NCBI GenBank assembly: GCA_964617665.1
Contig: CAZUAH010000046.1
Span: forward strand, 1 to 44,520
Source: JADHUC01 sp964617665
Lineage (GTDB): Bacteria; Planctomycetota; Planctomycetia; Pirellulales; Pirellulaceae
DNA: 44,520 nucleotides
Direction of reading: 5' to 3'
The translations under genes and the position numbers were made by a program. Of the stretch, positions 8,873 to 17,494 are shown in pieces. Position 1 is the stretch's first letter, and each line of letters begins with the position of its first letter. The notes below the pieces were generated by a model. That model ran no database searches and had not been told where the DNA came from. It worked only from the letters and a program-made list of their open reading frames with translations.

Positions 8873-9739
8873 TTATACGTTCAATTGAGGAACGACTCCC
8901 GTAAGAAACTTGGCCAGCCGATCAGAAGCCTTCAACGCGTCCTCGCGTAGACGCCAGAAATCCTTGACCGTCCCGGGACGTTTGAATAGCGCTCCCGTAG
9001 CAGCTCCAAGTTTCCCAGCAATTGTCTTCTGTTTCGTGAGCCTTTCGATCTCCGGCGGCAAGCGGTCGTCGACAGCATCGGTAATTACACGAACGGATAG
9101 AAACCTCACCTGCCGTTTGCGACACACTTCGGCAACGTACATCGTCTCCATATCGCACGCTGCGGCAGCATGGCGAGTACCAAGCTCTCTCCGCTGGCCG
9201 GGAGAGTCTACCAAACGGTCGGTTGTGAGCAACCTTCCCAGATGGAGGCCGCGAGTTTCCTTGACCACATCGCTGTCGATCTTGAATCCTATCGAAAGAT
9301 GATTGTCGTGCGGGTCCACCAAGTCGTTTGCCATCACAACGTGTCCGCGACTGATGCCTTCGGTCAATGCACCGGCGAAGCCGGCCGAAACGACCCAGTC
9401 AGGCTTACTCATCGCGATCACGTCGTCGGTGGCTTTCGCAGCGGCTTTGGAGCCAACTCCCGATTCGGCAACCACCAGTGGTCGACCGCCAAGGTGGCCG
9501 GCGTGTTCGACGTACGAAGCGCAGCGCGTCGTCACCCGGTCCTTCAGCAGATTTACTAGCCCATCGGACTCCATCGCCGTTGCGAAGATGAACGCGATCT
9601 CGCACGGCGGAAGCTCACGCGCTTCGCTATCAGCACCGCCTGCCTGCGACTTCCGGCGAGCAGCCTCTGAGACAGCTTCGGAGAGCTTCTCACGAGCCGT
9701 CTGGCGTATGTAGTTGGCAACTAACCAACGAAGCATCAT
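8873..9739 (-). CDS. PNP/MTA-SAH nucleosidase family protein
   Basis: A phosphorylase-superfamily enzyme acting on nucleosides. The core shows IFATAMESDGL (equivalent of the GxMxxE start of MTA/SAH nucleosidases), VVSAGFAGAL, the purine/ribose-binding CDMETMYVAEV, and the acid-base aspartate region VRVITDAVDD. It could be an MTA/SAH nucleosidase, a futalosine hydrolase-like enzyme, or the hopanoid-associated phosphorylase type; I cannot choose. About 45 extra N-terminal residues form a basic, amphipathic helix-like segment before the core. ATG 9739 has GGAAGG eight bases upstream and is preferred; the frame is open to ATG 9775, which lacks a properly spaced ribosome site. It is the first gene of the minus-strand run. 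Confidence 0.8.
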   Translation of the reverse strand: MMLRWLVANYIRQTAREKLSEAVSEAARRKSQAGGADSEARELPPCEIAFIFATAMESDGLVNLLKDRVTTRCASYVEHAGHLGGRPLVVAESGVGSKAAAKATDDVIAMSKPDWVVSAGFAGALTEGISRGHVVMANDLVDPHDNHLSIGFKIDSDVVKETRGLHLGRLLTTDRLVDSPGQRRELGTRHAAAACDMETMYVAEVCRKRQVRFLSVRVITDAVDDRLPPEIERLTKQKTIAGKLGAATGALFKRPGTVKDFWRLREDALKASDRLAKFLTGVVPQLNV

Positions 9740-9957
9740 TGTCCAAACCTTCCAAGCAGCGACCCTTTTTGTCATCTTCTCACGGCGGCTAAGGCGGTAG
9801 CCGGCGTTCGTCCATTATCGTCGTCACCCGCCGTCCGGCCAAGGAGCGTCGCGTGACACATTCCTAGGCGAATGCGTTGCGCAGCAACAAGGAACTTTAT
9901 GGGGGTACGTTAAGTCCAGTCGACCTGAAACCCGATGAGAATAGAGACCTCGCCCTA

Positions 9958-9986
9958 TTGATTACTAAATAGATCATCTTTATGAT
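9958..9986 (+). promoter_or_regulatory. Predicted promoter and operator of cysH-rrf2
   Basis: TTGATT at 9958-9963 and TATGAT at 9981-9986 are separated by exactly 17 bases, matching sigma70-type -35 and -10 boxes (4 of 6 and 5 of 6). A perfect inverted repeat ATCAT-CTTT-ATGAT (9973-9986) covers the -10 box, so a protein bound there would block transcription. The expected transcript starts near 9993, about 48 bases before the GTG of cysH. The AT-rich block stands out from GC-rich surroundings. The Rrf2 regulator encoded by this operon is the natural candidate ligand, by inference only. The rest of the 9740-10040 spacer shows only a small inverted repeat at 9876-9888. Confidence 0.6.
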
Positions 9987-10040
9987 ATTAAATCTAAGGC
10001 ACACGTCTATTGCTCCAGAAACTGCCAAAAGGCTATTGTC

Positions 10041-10871
10041 GTGAATGTTGCTGTTGCACAAAACAGGTCTGAATCACATTCCAAGTGCATAGGTGAGGAG
10101 ATCCCTAAGCTCTTGAGGGAGAGAGACTTGCGCGAGATGGATCAAGATCCAGGGCGTTTGGAACTCACGCCGGATCTACTGGAGGAACTCGACCGCCGTA
10201 GCCAGGAGCTTGAGACGGCGACTCCGCAGGAGATTCTAGGTTGGGCCGTGCAGCGATTCGCGCCACGATTCACTATGGCTACGGCATTTGGGCCTGAAGG
10301 CATGACGATCATTCACATGCTAGCCGAGATCGCTCCAGATACACCGATTTTCAATTTGGATACGGGATACCAGTTTGAAGAAACGCTAGAATTGCGCGAG
10401 CGCGTTAAGCTGCGATACGGCATCGCTGTGGAATTGAAGAAGCCCGACCTGACCGTTGAACAATATGAGGCATTGCACGGTGGGCCGTTGTACGAGACGA
10501 ATCCCAACCAATGCTGTTTCGACCGCAAGATCAAGGTTCTCCGCCAAGCGATCCGCGGCTTCCACGCTTGGGCCAGCGGAATCCGGCGCGATCAGAGCCC
10601 CGATCGAGCACTAGCGCCGATTGTCGCCTGGGACAAGAAGTTCAATGTGGTGAAGGTCAGCCCCTTGGTAAACTGGACCAAGAAGGAAGTCTGGCAAATG
10701 ATCGTCGACCACGACATACCATACAACCCGTTGCACGATCAGGGCTACACCAGCATCGGTTGCTGGCCATGCACTCGCGCCGTCCTATTCGGCGAGGACG
10801 AGCGTGCTGGCCGCTGGAGCGGATCCGCTAAGACCGAATGTGGACTGCATACGCTGGACGACGACTCGTGA
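10041..10871 (+). CDS. cysH: Assimilatory APS reductase (CysH, Fe-S type)
   Basis: 276 residues. It reduces adenylyl sulfate to sulfite with thioredoxin in sulfate assimilation. The PAPS-reductase core includes FGPEGMTIIHML, NLDTGYQF and ASGIRRDQSPDRA. Cysteine pairs Cys158-Cys159 (NQCCFDRK) and Cys241/Cys244 (GCWPCTR) match the [4Fe-4S] ligands that mark APS reductases rather than PAPS reductases, and Cys267 in ECGLH is the catalytic thiol. The start is GTG at 10041 with AAAAGG eight bases upstream and a promoter 55 bases upstream; ATG 10137 is an in-frame alternative that would drop 32 poorly conserved residues. The stop overlaps the GTG of the rrf2 gene. Sulfate adenylyltransferase genes are not in the window. 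Confidence 0.95.
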   Translation: MNVAVAQNRSESHSKCIGEEIPKLLRERDLREMDQDPGRLELTPDLLEELDRRSQELETATPQEILGWAVQRFAPRFTMATAFGPEGMTIIHMLAEIAPDTPIFNLDTGYQFEETLELRERVKLRYGIAVELKKPDLTVEQYEALHGGPLYETNPNQCCFDRKIKVLRQAIRGFHAWASGIRRDQSPDRALAPIVAWDKKFNVVKVSPLVNWTKKEVWQMIVDHDIPYNPLHDQGYTSIGCWPCTRAVLFGEDERAGRWSGSAKTECGLHTLDDDS

Positions 10872-11296
10872 ATATATCAGCCAAGACAGAATACGCTTGT
10901 ATTGCCGTGTTGGAGCTGGCCATTCAAAACGACTCGGGGCAGCCAGTCCAGGTGCGCAGAATCGCCGAGGCCCATGGAATCCCATCACGATTCTTAGTGC
11001 AGATTCTCCTGCAGTTGAAGGGGGCGGGCTTCGTCTCCAGCACACGTGGTGTGTCCGGCGGCTATCGATTGGCCAAAGATCCCGATGAAATAACCCTGGA
11101 CCAAGTCATGAACGTCAGCGACGGTAGGTCTGGTCGATTGGCAGGTAGTACTTCGGCCGAAACGCTGGTCTCTCGCGTGTTGCTGGACACATGGCAAGAG
11201 GCTTCGGACAACCTACACCAGTTGCTCGATGGTGTGACATTCGCCGAATTAGCAGAGCGGGCCAAGGGGCCAGCGGAGAACATGTACTTCATCTGA
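10868..11296 (+). CDS. Rrf2 family transcriptional regulator, cluster-free
   Basis: 142 residues from the GTG at 10868, which overlaps the cysH stop as GTGA, so translation is coupled. A winged helix-turn-helix covers the first 70 residues (ISAKTEYACIAVLELA, then the recognition segment IPSRFLVQILLQLK and the GVSGGYRLAK wing), as in IscR, NsrR and CymR. The three cysteines that bind an Fe-S cluster in IscR/NsrR are missing from the 90-110 region; the only cysteine is in the first helix. This resembles CymR, the cysteine-metabolism repressor, and the cysH neighbour fits. An upstream in-frame ATG at 10838 lies inside cysH and is unlikely to be used. The exact effector is unknown. Confidence 0.9.
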   Translation: MNISAKTEYACIAVLELAIQNDSGQPVQVRRIAEAHGIPSRFLVQILLQLKGAGFVSSTRGVSGGYRLAKDPDEITLDQVMNVSDGRSGRLAGSTSAETLVSRVLLDTWQEASDNLHQLLDGVTFAELAERAKGPAENMYFI

Positions 11297-11497
11297 AGCC
11301 CTGCCGCCCGAAAAGCTAGCGTCGACAGCATAGCAACAAGCCCGCTCTAACGCGATTTGCCCTATCCTTGACCAAGATCCTCGAAGTCTTTGAGCATTCT
11401 GATTCTATTCACCTGTCCGATTATTCCGATCTTAACGGATGCACGGGTATGACTGCTGGGGATCTTCACGTCTGGGCTCATCACGACAATCGGCTTT

Positions 11498-14095
11498 ATG
11501 AAGCGAGAAATGACCAAGACTGTTTGGCCAATCCTGCTACTGGTCATCACTCTATTCGTCCTGAGCGTACTGGCACCGAGCGAATGGCGTTCGGTCGCCG
11601 TTAGCCCAAGCGGTGAGACGAAACTTGCTGGGGATGCAAGTGCCTACGAGGAGCATCCCACCGGCGAGAGTCTGTTGACGTCCGACGGCCGCCGTGACAG
11701 AGTTCCCGTTCAGTTGCCGGAAGAGATTGACCTGCTGTCGCCCTTGGAAGTACGGACATTGGTGTCGGAACAGTTCGAGTCGTCTGCTCCTTCTGCCGAT
11801 CCGGACCCCGCAATGGGGGCGTTAGATCGCTTCGCCGCGCCTAGACGCGTTGTGGAGATTGGGCCACGCATTACTAGTCAGTTCGTCCCCGAGGCTGCCG
11901 TCAGCAGAACCACGCCACCTGCGATAGCGGTGGGCCCCGACGTCGCCTCCCAACCTTCCGTTGGAGTTATTCGGCTTGCGCAAAGGGATGAATCACCGAG
12001 TACCGTTGACTCCACGCGGAAAGTCACCAAACGTCCATTGGAATCGACCCCGGCAGTGGTGACCAACTGGCCCTATCCCACCGAGTTGGCGAACCGGATT
12101 GAAGCTCTGTCATCACGCGACGACTGCCTTTCATGGTGCAAAGAGGTGACGGGGCATCTGCAGCAATTGGCTTCCATCGAATCGCCGGAATCCGATGAAG
12201 CCACTCGGCTGTTGGAGAGACTACGCGATCTTGCGAGCAAAGGCTTGGAGGTGGCGAACAGCTCGGACGATCTAGACCTACGTAGCGATCTTGGGCGCAC
12301 AGCGCACGCCATCAAGAGACGGCTGGTGATTTGGGACCAAGTGTGCACGATCGTCTCTGGACGGAATGCACCCATCATCATCACCTTGACCGATCGAGAC
12401 CGCTGTCAAGAGGCCATTGAGTCGCTGGATTCGAAACTAGAACAGATCCAATTCGGTCGGAAGTGGAACGAGTATCTGCTGCTGGACGAAGCGAAGCGTC
12501 TGCTATGCAGTGGCAGCACGAGGGAAACTGCCGAGTGTCGCAAAGTGGCGAAGCAAGTCCTCTTGCGAATGGAGTACGCTGCACTGACGCCAGCGCAGTA
12601 TGGCTTCCTCCAACAACCAGAGATCGCGAAATACGCGGCCGAATTGAGGCGTCTGGCTGTCGAGCCCGTCGACTACCTACTTCTGATGGACGCACTAGAG
12701 CGGTACGAAAACGATGCGAAGACGGAGAATACCGTTCATATTGCCACAGCTCAGCAGATGTTGCGCTGGGCGGATTCCGGCCGAATCTCCAAATTGGGGT
12801 ATGCGTTGAACGCGCATTACCGCAACGCCAACATCCGTATCGCTGTCTCGGAAGACCTGCTGAACCGTTACATACCTAAATCGGCTACCGAGAAACGAGA
12901 GGTTAATGATGTAATCCTTGGCAACCCCGTCTTTGGGCAGAGCGAGACGGTGACACAACTTCGTTTGAATATGCTACCAAGCTCTCGTTCCTGGCGGTTT
13001 GCCTTGGAGGCTTCGGGAGAGATCAGTTCGCACACGCATTCGTCCAGAGGTCCCGCGACTTTTTACTCAGCAGTCGAGGCCAAATTCCAGGCGGAAAAAC
13101 GGATCGTCATGCAATCGCATCGCATCGTCGATCATCCTGCTTACGCCGTTGCCGAAAACTCGACTTCGCTGACAGGCATCGACACACGTCTGGATCCTCT
13201 GCCGATTGTGGGCGAACTGTCGCAGGCCATCGCGCGACGGAGTTATCAGCGCAAACTGCCGGCAGCTCGCTCGGCAGCCGAAAATAGAATCGCGTCGAGA
13301 GCCGGTACAGCGCTGGATACCACGGTCGCCGAACGGCTTGCCGAGAAACGCCAGAAACTTGCGAGACATTTCCATCAACCGATGCGCACGTTGGCGCTGA
13401 ACCCGATCGCGTTAGAGATGCGCACGACTGAAAACGAAGCGGTAGCGCGAGTCCGGCTGGCCGCTCACGATCAACTGGCGGCCCACTCACCTCGCCCGAC
13501 ATCACCAAAAGGCAGTTGGCTCAGTTTACAGGTCCACGAGTCGGCGCTGAACAATTGCATTCAGCAATTCGGATGGCAAGGCAGGCGCGTGAAACTGATC
13601 GATCTGTTTGGCGAAGTTGGAGATCTTTTCGGCGTATCCGACATGGAGATACCAGAGGACCTTCCGGAGAACGTGACTGTCCGCTTTGCCCGACAGGATC
13701 CGCTGAGAGTGTCATTCCGCGATGGCCGAGCGACGTTGACGCTGGCGTTAGCGGAGCTTTCCGAGGGGCGCAGTCGGTGGAGGAACTTCATCGTTCGAGT
13801 CCATTACCGACCGGCGACGGAACAACCAGATGCAGACTTGGTCCGCGACAGCTACGTGGAGTTGATCGGCCGACTGGGATTCCGCGATCAGGTCGCTTTG
13901 CGGGGAATCTTCAGTCGGGTGTTCTCACGAACTCAACCCTTCAACGCGATCAGTAAACGGCTCCGGACCGACCCGGCCCTGGAGGGATTGCGACTCACGC
14001 AATTCGCGATTGGCGACGGGTGGGTTGGTATTGCGATCGGTCCGACGACGACATCTTCGCTATCTGCAGCGGGGAAACACCGTACGGACGGATGA
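11498..14095 (+). CDS. Membrane-anchored protein of unknown function (865 aa)
   Basis: I do not recognise this protein. It has a basic N-terminus and one hydrophobic segment (VWPILLLVITLFVLSVLA, residues 9-26), so most of it probably lies outside the cytoplasm as a type II membrane protein or is exported. Residues 30-200 are proline/serine-rich and of low complexity, 200-420 look helical, and the second half looks beta-rich. Two similar segments stand out: IRIAVSEDLLNRYI near residue 443 and LSLQVHESALNNCI near 675. These could open two related domains and recall the 'SExxLNxxL' start of TULIP-type lipid-binding domains, which is only a guess. No ribosome site is obvious at ATG 11498; ATG 11510 is an alternative. 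About 200 bases upstream hold no gene. Its stop abuts that of korB. Confidence 0.8.
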   Translation: MKREMTKTVWPILLLVITLFVLSVLAPSEWRSVAVSPSGETKLAGDASAYEEHPTGESLLTSDGRRDRVPVQLPEEIDLLSPLEVRTLVSEQFESSAPSADPDPAMGALDRFAAPRRVVEIGPRITSQFVPEAAVSRTTPPAIAVGPDVASQPSVGVIRLAQRDESPSTVDSTRKVTKRPLESTPAVVTNWPYPTELANRIEALSSRDDCLSWCKEVTGHLQQLASIESPESDEATRLLERLRDLASKGLEVANSSDDLDLRSDLGRTAHAIKRRLVIWDQVCTIVSGRNAPIIITLTDRDRCQEAIESLDSKLEQIQFGRKWNEYLLLDEAKRLLCSGSTRETAECRKVAKQVLLRMEYAALTPAQYGFLQQPEIAKYAAELRRLAVEPVDYLLLMDALERYENDAKTENTVHIATAQQMLRWADSGRISKLGYALNAHYRNANIRIAVSEDLLNRYIPKSATEKREVNDVILGNPVFGQSETVTQLRLNMLPSSRSWRFALEASGEISSHTHSSRGPATFYSAVEAKFQAEKRIVMQSHRIVDHPAYAVAENSTSLTGIDTRLDPLPIVGELSQAIARRSYQRKLPAARSAAENRIASRAGTALDTTVAERLAEKRQKLARHFHQPMRTLALNPIALEMRTTENEAVARVRLAAHDQLAAHSPRPTSPKGSWLSLQVHESALNNCIQQFGWQGRRVKLIDLFGEVGDLFGVSDMEIPEDLPENVTVRFARQDPLRVSFRDGRATLTLALAELSEGRSRWRNFIVRVHYRPATEQPDADLVRDSYVELIGRLGFRDQVALRGIFSRVFSRTQPFNAISKRLRTDPALEGLRLTQFAIGDGWVGIAIGPTTTSSLSAAGKHRTDG

Positions 14096-15118
14096 TCAGG
14101 AGACCGTCCACGTCTCACCGGACGAGAAAAGCGAGTCCAGATCACCATCACCCCGCTTTTCGTGCGCAAGTTCGATTTGCCGATTCAGTTCCTCGTCGTA
14201 CTTCGGGGTATCGACAGCCCGGAACACTCCAATAGGTTCTGGAAACTCGTCTTCGTGACGCAAACGGCTGAGCAGATATGCCAAGCTGGGCTCTGGAGCT
14301 TTTTCGTCATGGACCAACAGGTCATCTTCCGTGATTCCATCGCCCAATTGGACGACCTCAGGATCCAAACCTCTCAGGCGGATCCCCTTGTCACGGTTCT
14401 TACCAAAGACAAGCGGTTCGCCATGCTCCAATTCGATGATATTATCTGACTTGACTTCGCGGTTGGTGGTGTAGTCCCAAGCCTTGTCGTTGAACACGAC
14501 GCAGTTTTGGTACACCTCAACAAAGGCTGTGCCGCGATGTTCGGCCGCTCGCATCAACACCATTCCCAGGTGCCGAATATTCACATCGATCGAACGCGCG
14601 ACAAATGACGCTTCACAGCCGATCGCAATCGATAGCGGATGCAAGGGATTATCGATTGCGCCCATGGGAGTACTCTTCGTGACCGAACCCAGCGGAGAGG
14701 TTGGCGAGTACTGCCCCTTGGTCAGGCCATAGATCCGGTTGTTGAACAAGACGATATTGATGTCCATGTTCCGGCGAATACAGTGCATCAAGTGGTTGCC
14801 ACCGATACTTAAACCATCGCCATCTCCCGTGATCACCCAGACTTGCAGGTCCGGCCTCACATCCTTCAATCCTGTGGCAAACGCGGGCGCACGTCCGTGA
14901 ACGCTGTGGATCCCGTAGGTGTTCATGTAGTACGGGAAACGGCTGGAACACCCGATCCCAGAGATGAAGACGATCTTCTCACGCGGCACGCCCTGCGCAG
15001 CCATTACCTTCTTCATCTGAGCCAGAATCGCATAGTCGCCACATCCCGGACACCAACGGACGTCTTGGTTGCTGGCGTAATCCGCAGCCTTCAGCACGGG
15101 AAGTTCTGTGTTTGGCAT
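14096..15118 (-). CDS. korB: 2-oxoacid:ferredoxin oxidoreductase beta subunit
   Basis: 340 residues. This is the thiamine-diphosphate and [4Fe-4S]-binding subunit of a 2-oxoglutarate-type ferredoxin oxidoreductase. Ligand cysteines match the family: Cys23 and Cys26 in RWCPGCGDYA, Cys57 in SGIGCSSR and Cys206 in VYQNCVVFND. The TPP motif GDGDGLSIGGNH is at 98-109 with NNRIYGLTKGQYSPTSP downstream. With korA it would decarboxylate a 2-oxoacid to acyl-CoA and reduce ferredoxin, as in an anaerobic-style TCA step. It lies 30 bases after korA on the same strand. No clear Shine-Dalgarno site precedes ATG 15118. Its TGA and the TGA of the plus-strand gene form the palindrome TGATCA with no spacer. 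Confidence 0.94.
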   Translation of the reverse strand: MPNTELPVLKAADYASNQDVRWCPGCGDYAILAQMKKVMAAQGVPREKIVFISGIGCSSRFPYYMNTYGIHSVHGRAPAFATGLKDVRPDLQVWVITGDGDGLSIGGNHLMHCIRRNMDINIVLFNNRIYGLTKGQYSPTSPLGSVTKSTPMGAIDNPLHPLSIAIGCEASFVARSIDVNIRHLGMVLMRAAEHRGTAFVEVYQNCVVFNDKAWDYTTNREVKSDNIIELEHGEPLVFGKNRDKGIRLRGLDPEVVQLGDGITEDDLLVHDEKAPEPSLAYLLSRLRHEDEFPEPIGVFRAVDTPKYDEELNRQIELAHEKRGDGDLDSLFSSGETWTVS

Positions 15119-15148
15119 GTTTCGAAATCCGGGATTCGCGATTCGAGT

Positions 15149-17011
15149 CTAACCGAGGGTTTGCTTGATCCTCTCGGTGACTTCCTGGACGGAAAACGGT
15201 TTGCCTTGCACTTTGTTCAAGCACACCGGCTCGATCGAGTACTCGGCCCGCACCAGCATAGCAAGTTGCCCCCGATTCAACTCGGGTATGATGACCGTGC
15301 GGTAGCTCGACAATACCTCGCCGAGGTTGGCGGGGAAAGGATTCATATACCGCAAGTGCGCATGTGCCACAGACAGCCCCTCCGCGCGGAGTTCCTTCGC
15401 CGCAGTCGTGCACGCCCCATACGTACCGCCCCAACTCAATACCAGAAGCTCGCCATCCTCGGGGCCGTCGACGGACTGAGGTGGGATGTCGTTGGCAATA
15501 TTGGCCACCTTCTGTGCCCGGAGATTCACCATGTGTTGATGGTTGTCCGGGTCGTAACTCACGTTGCCGGTGACGTCTGCTTTTTCTAGGCCACCAATGC
15601 GGTGCATCAGCTCCGGCGTGCCAGGCAAAGCCCAAGGGCGGGCTAGACGTTCGTCGCGTGTGTAAGGACGAAATGCTTCATCCTCAGCCTCTGGGTGTTC
15701 GATGGAAATCCCTCGAAGCTCGGAAAACCTTGGTATTCTCCACGGCTCTGCGCCATTGGCGATGTAGCCATCCGACAGCAGAATAACGGGAGTCATGAAA
15801 CGCACTGCAAGTCGCCATGCTTCCATTGCAGCCTCGAAGCAATCCGCCGGGCTGCTGCAAGACACGATGGGAATCGGGGATTCACCGTTGCGTCCGAACA
15901 TGGCCTGTAGCAGATCAGACTGCTCTGTCTTGGTCGGCAGACCAGTGCTGGGGCCACCTCGCTGAACGTTGACGATGACCATGGGCAGTTCCAGTATCAT
16001 CGCCAGTCCCATGGCCTCGCCTTTGAGCGCGATACCCGGTCCGCTAGTCACCGTGACCGCCATCGCCCCGCCAAAGGAAGCACCAATGATGGCACACATT
16101 GCTGCGATTTCGTCTTCCGCCTGAAAAGTGCGCACGCCGAAGTTTTTGTGCCTACTCAGTTCGTGCAGAATGTCGCTGGCCGGCGTAATTGGGTACGTCC
16201 CAAGAAACAATTCTTTGTCGCTCAGCTTCGCCGCGGCCATCAGCCCCCATGCCAGGGCTTGATTGCCCATTATGTTCCTATACACGCCCGGCTCGAGCTT
16301 GGCCGGGGCCACTTGATAGCAAACGTCGAAGGCTTCTGTGGTCTCACCGTAATACCAACCCGCGCGGAGGGCCTTCTCGTTGGCCTGAGCGATCTCGGGC
16401 CTGTGGCCAAACTTCTCCTGAATGAATCGGAGCGTCGCATCCAACTCGCGACCATACAGCCAATAGATCAGACCCGTCGCAAAGAAGTTCTTGCAGCGAT
16501 CCGCCAGCTTCTGCGACAACCCCAACTCTTCGACCGACTTGCGGGCCAGAGTCGTCATCGGGACCTTGATCACTCGGTACGCTTCCAGCCCCTCGTCCTC
16601 CAGCGGGTTCGTCTCGCAATTGGCCAGCTTCAAGTCCTTCTTCGCGAAGCCGTCCTCGTTCACGATCAGAATGCCGCCTGGCCGGAGATCGCCAATGTTG
16701 GTGACAAAAGCGGCCGGGTTCATCACGACCAGCGCATCCAACCTGTCCCCTGGCGTGAAAATATCTTCTGCGGCGAACTGGACCTGAAAGCCGCTGACGC
16801 CGGCACGCGTGCCTCGGGGCGCACGAATCTCGGCGGGAAAGTCGGGGAAAGTAGCCACATCGTTGCCCGCTAGGGCCGATGTATTGGTCAACTGGCTGCC
16901 GGTCAGTTGCATTCCGTCGCCGGAATCACCAGCCAGTCGAACCGTGGCAGATTGGACATGCTGTACCGTCTTGGATGCTCCGGCGGGCCGCTCAACAGTT
17001 GTCGTTGCCAT
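15149..17011 (-). CDS. korA: 2-oxoacid:ferredoxin oxidoreductase alpha subunit (gamma-alpha fusion)
   Basis: 620 residues, in which the gamma domain (residues about 22-200, VRLAGDSGDGMQLTGSQ) precedes the alpha pyrimidine-binding domain. YPITPASD lies at about 272-279, and QRGGPSTGLPTKTEQSDL near 350 is typical of the 2-oxoglutarate (Kor) branch rather than pyruvate enzymes. A C-terminal transketolase-like domain ends near 618. The gamma-alpha fusion is the common bacterial KorA form at this length. The start ATG 17011 has AGGGCG five bases upstream. korB follows after 30 bases. A strong inverted repeat lies 63-94 bases upstream and may regulate the pair. Substrate (2-oxoglutarate or other 2-oxoacid) is inferred from family pattern. 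Confidence 0.93.
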   Translation of the reverse strand: MATTTVERPAGASKTVQHVQSATVRLAGDSGDGMQLTGSQLTNTSALAGNDVATFPDFPAEIRAPRGTRAGVSGFQVQFAAEDIFTPGDRLDALVVMNPAAFVTNIGDLRPGGILIVNEDGFAKKDLKLANCETNPLEDEGLEAYRVIKVPMTTLARKSVEELGLSQKLADRCKNFFATGLIYWLYGRELDATLRFIQEKFGHRPEIAQANEKALRAGWYYGETTEAFDVCYQVAPAKLEPGVYRNIMGNQALAWGLMAAAKLSDKELFLGTYPITPASDILHELSRHKNFGVRTFQAEDEIAAMCAIIGASFGGAMAVTVTSGPGIALKGEAMGLAMILELPMVIVNVQRGGPSTGLPTKTEQSDLLQAMFGRNGESPIPIVSCSSPADCFEAAMEAWRLAVRFMTPVILLSDGYIANGAEPWRIPRFSELRGISIEHPEAEDEAFRPYTRDERLARPWALPGTPELMHRIGGLEKADVTGNVSYDPDNHQHMVNLRAQKVANIANDIPPQSVDGPEDGELLVLSWGGTYGACTTAAKELRAEGLSVAHAHLRYMNPFPANLGEVLSSYRTVIIPELNRGQLAMLVRAEYSIEPVCLNKVQGKPFSVQEVTERIKQTLG

Positions 17012-17073
17012 CGTTCGCCCTGAATTTGTCGTCTCGAAGGCCGTCTGGTTTAGTAACTGTATCGTCCAATCAG

Positions 17074-17105
17074 GGCTGCGACAATGGCTAGAATCTTTCG
17101 CAGCC
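17074..17105. repeat. Inverted repeat in the korA leader
   Basis: Perfect 8-base arms at 17074-17081 and 17098-17105 (GGCTGCGA and TCGCAGCC) flank a 16-base loop. This lies 63-94 bases upstream of the korA ATG. It may be an operator, an attenuator-like hairpin in the korAB leader, or a terminator remnant. There is no T tract on either side. The remaining spacer up to 17494 holds a candidate pgk promoter and no convincing gene. Confidence 0.55.
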
Positions 17106-17370
17106 TTACGTTGTCGCGTCGCGTACTAACCGCTCTAGCAACCTGTCATGTAGATGAGATGTCGAAACAGACAAATCTACCAACGCCAATACGTATAAAC
17201 AAGGCGTCAACACTGGGAATCGCCACGTGAAATCTGCGAGATGGGCGATTGAGGTGGAGTCGCGCGTCGGCCGCAACCAATGCACGTCCCATGCGCCAGC
17301 AAGAGCGTTCTGCTTCGCCTCGAATCGCTCGAAAAGGAGCTCGAATTCACCGATCACCGTCAAAGGGTGG

Positions 17371-17399
17371 TTGCAGCAACGGGCAAGAAGATATGTAAT
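17371..17399 (+). promoter_or_regulatory. Candidate pgk promoter
   Basis: TTGCAG at 17371-17376 and TGTAAT at 17394-17399 lie 17 bases apart. The -10 box matches 5 of 6, the -35 only 3 of 6. The predicted leader to the pgk ATG is about 88 bases. A second possibility, TTGATT at 17436 with TTAGAT at 17457, has a short 15-base spacer. This is pattern matching only; planctomycete promoters can differ from the E. coli consensus. Confidence 0.35.
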
Positions 17400-17494
17400 C
17401 TGAACATCAACCGTAATCCTACCATTTTTTTCCCATTGATTCGGATTTCGACGTGATTAGATCTGCAACTCAACGCCGTTAGAAAGTAGAAGAC

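Noticed and set aside
9876..9888. Small inverted repeat GTTGC-GCA-GCAAC upstream of the nucleosidase gene
   Set aside because: A five-base stem is expected by chance in a sequence of this size.
15119..15148. Short GATTCG-type direct repeats and an AATCC-G-GGATT palindrome between korA and korB
   Set aside because: Only 30 bases long and too short to separate from chance; no evidence of a mobile element.
14979..15635. Minus-strand open frame of 218 codons across korA and korB
   Set aside because: It is a frame-shifted shadow of korA/korB coding sequence with no family features.
17106..17363. Minus-strand open frame of 85 codons upstream of korA
   Set aside because: No recognisable motif and no ribosome site; the spacer here looks regulatory rather than coding.
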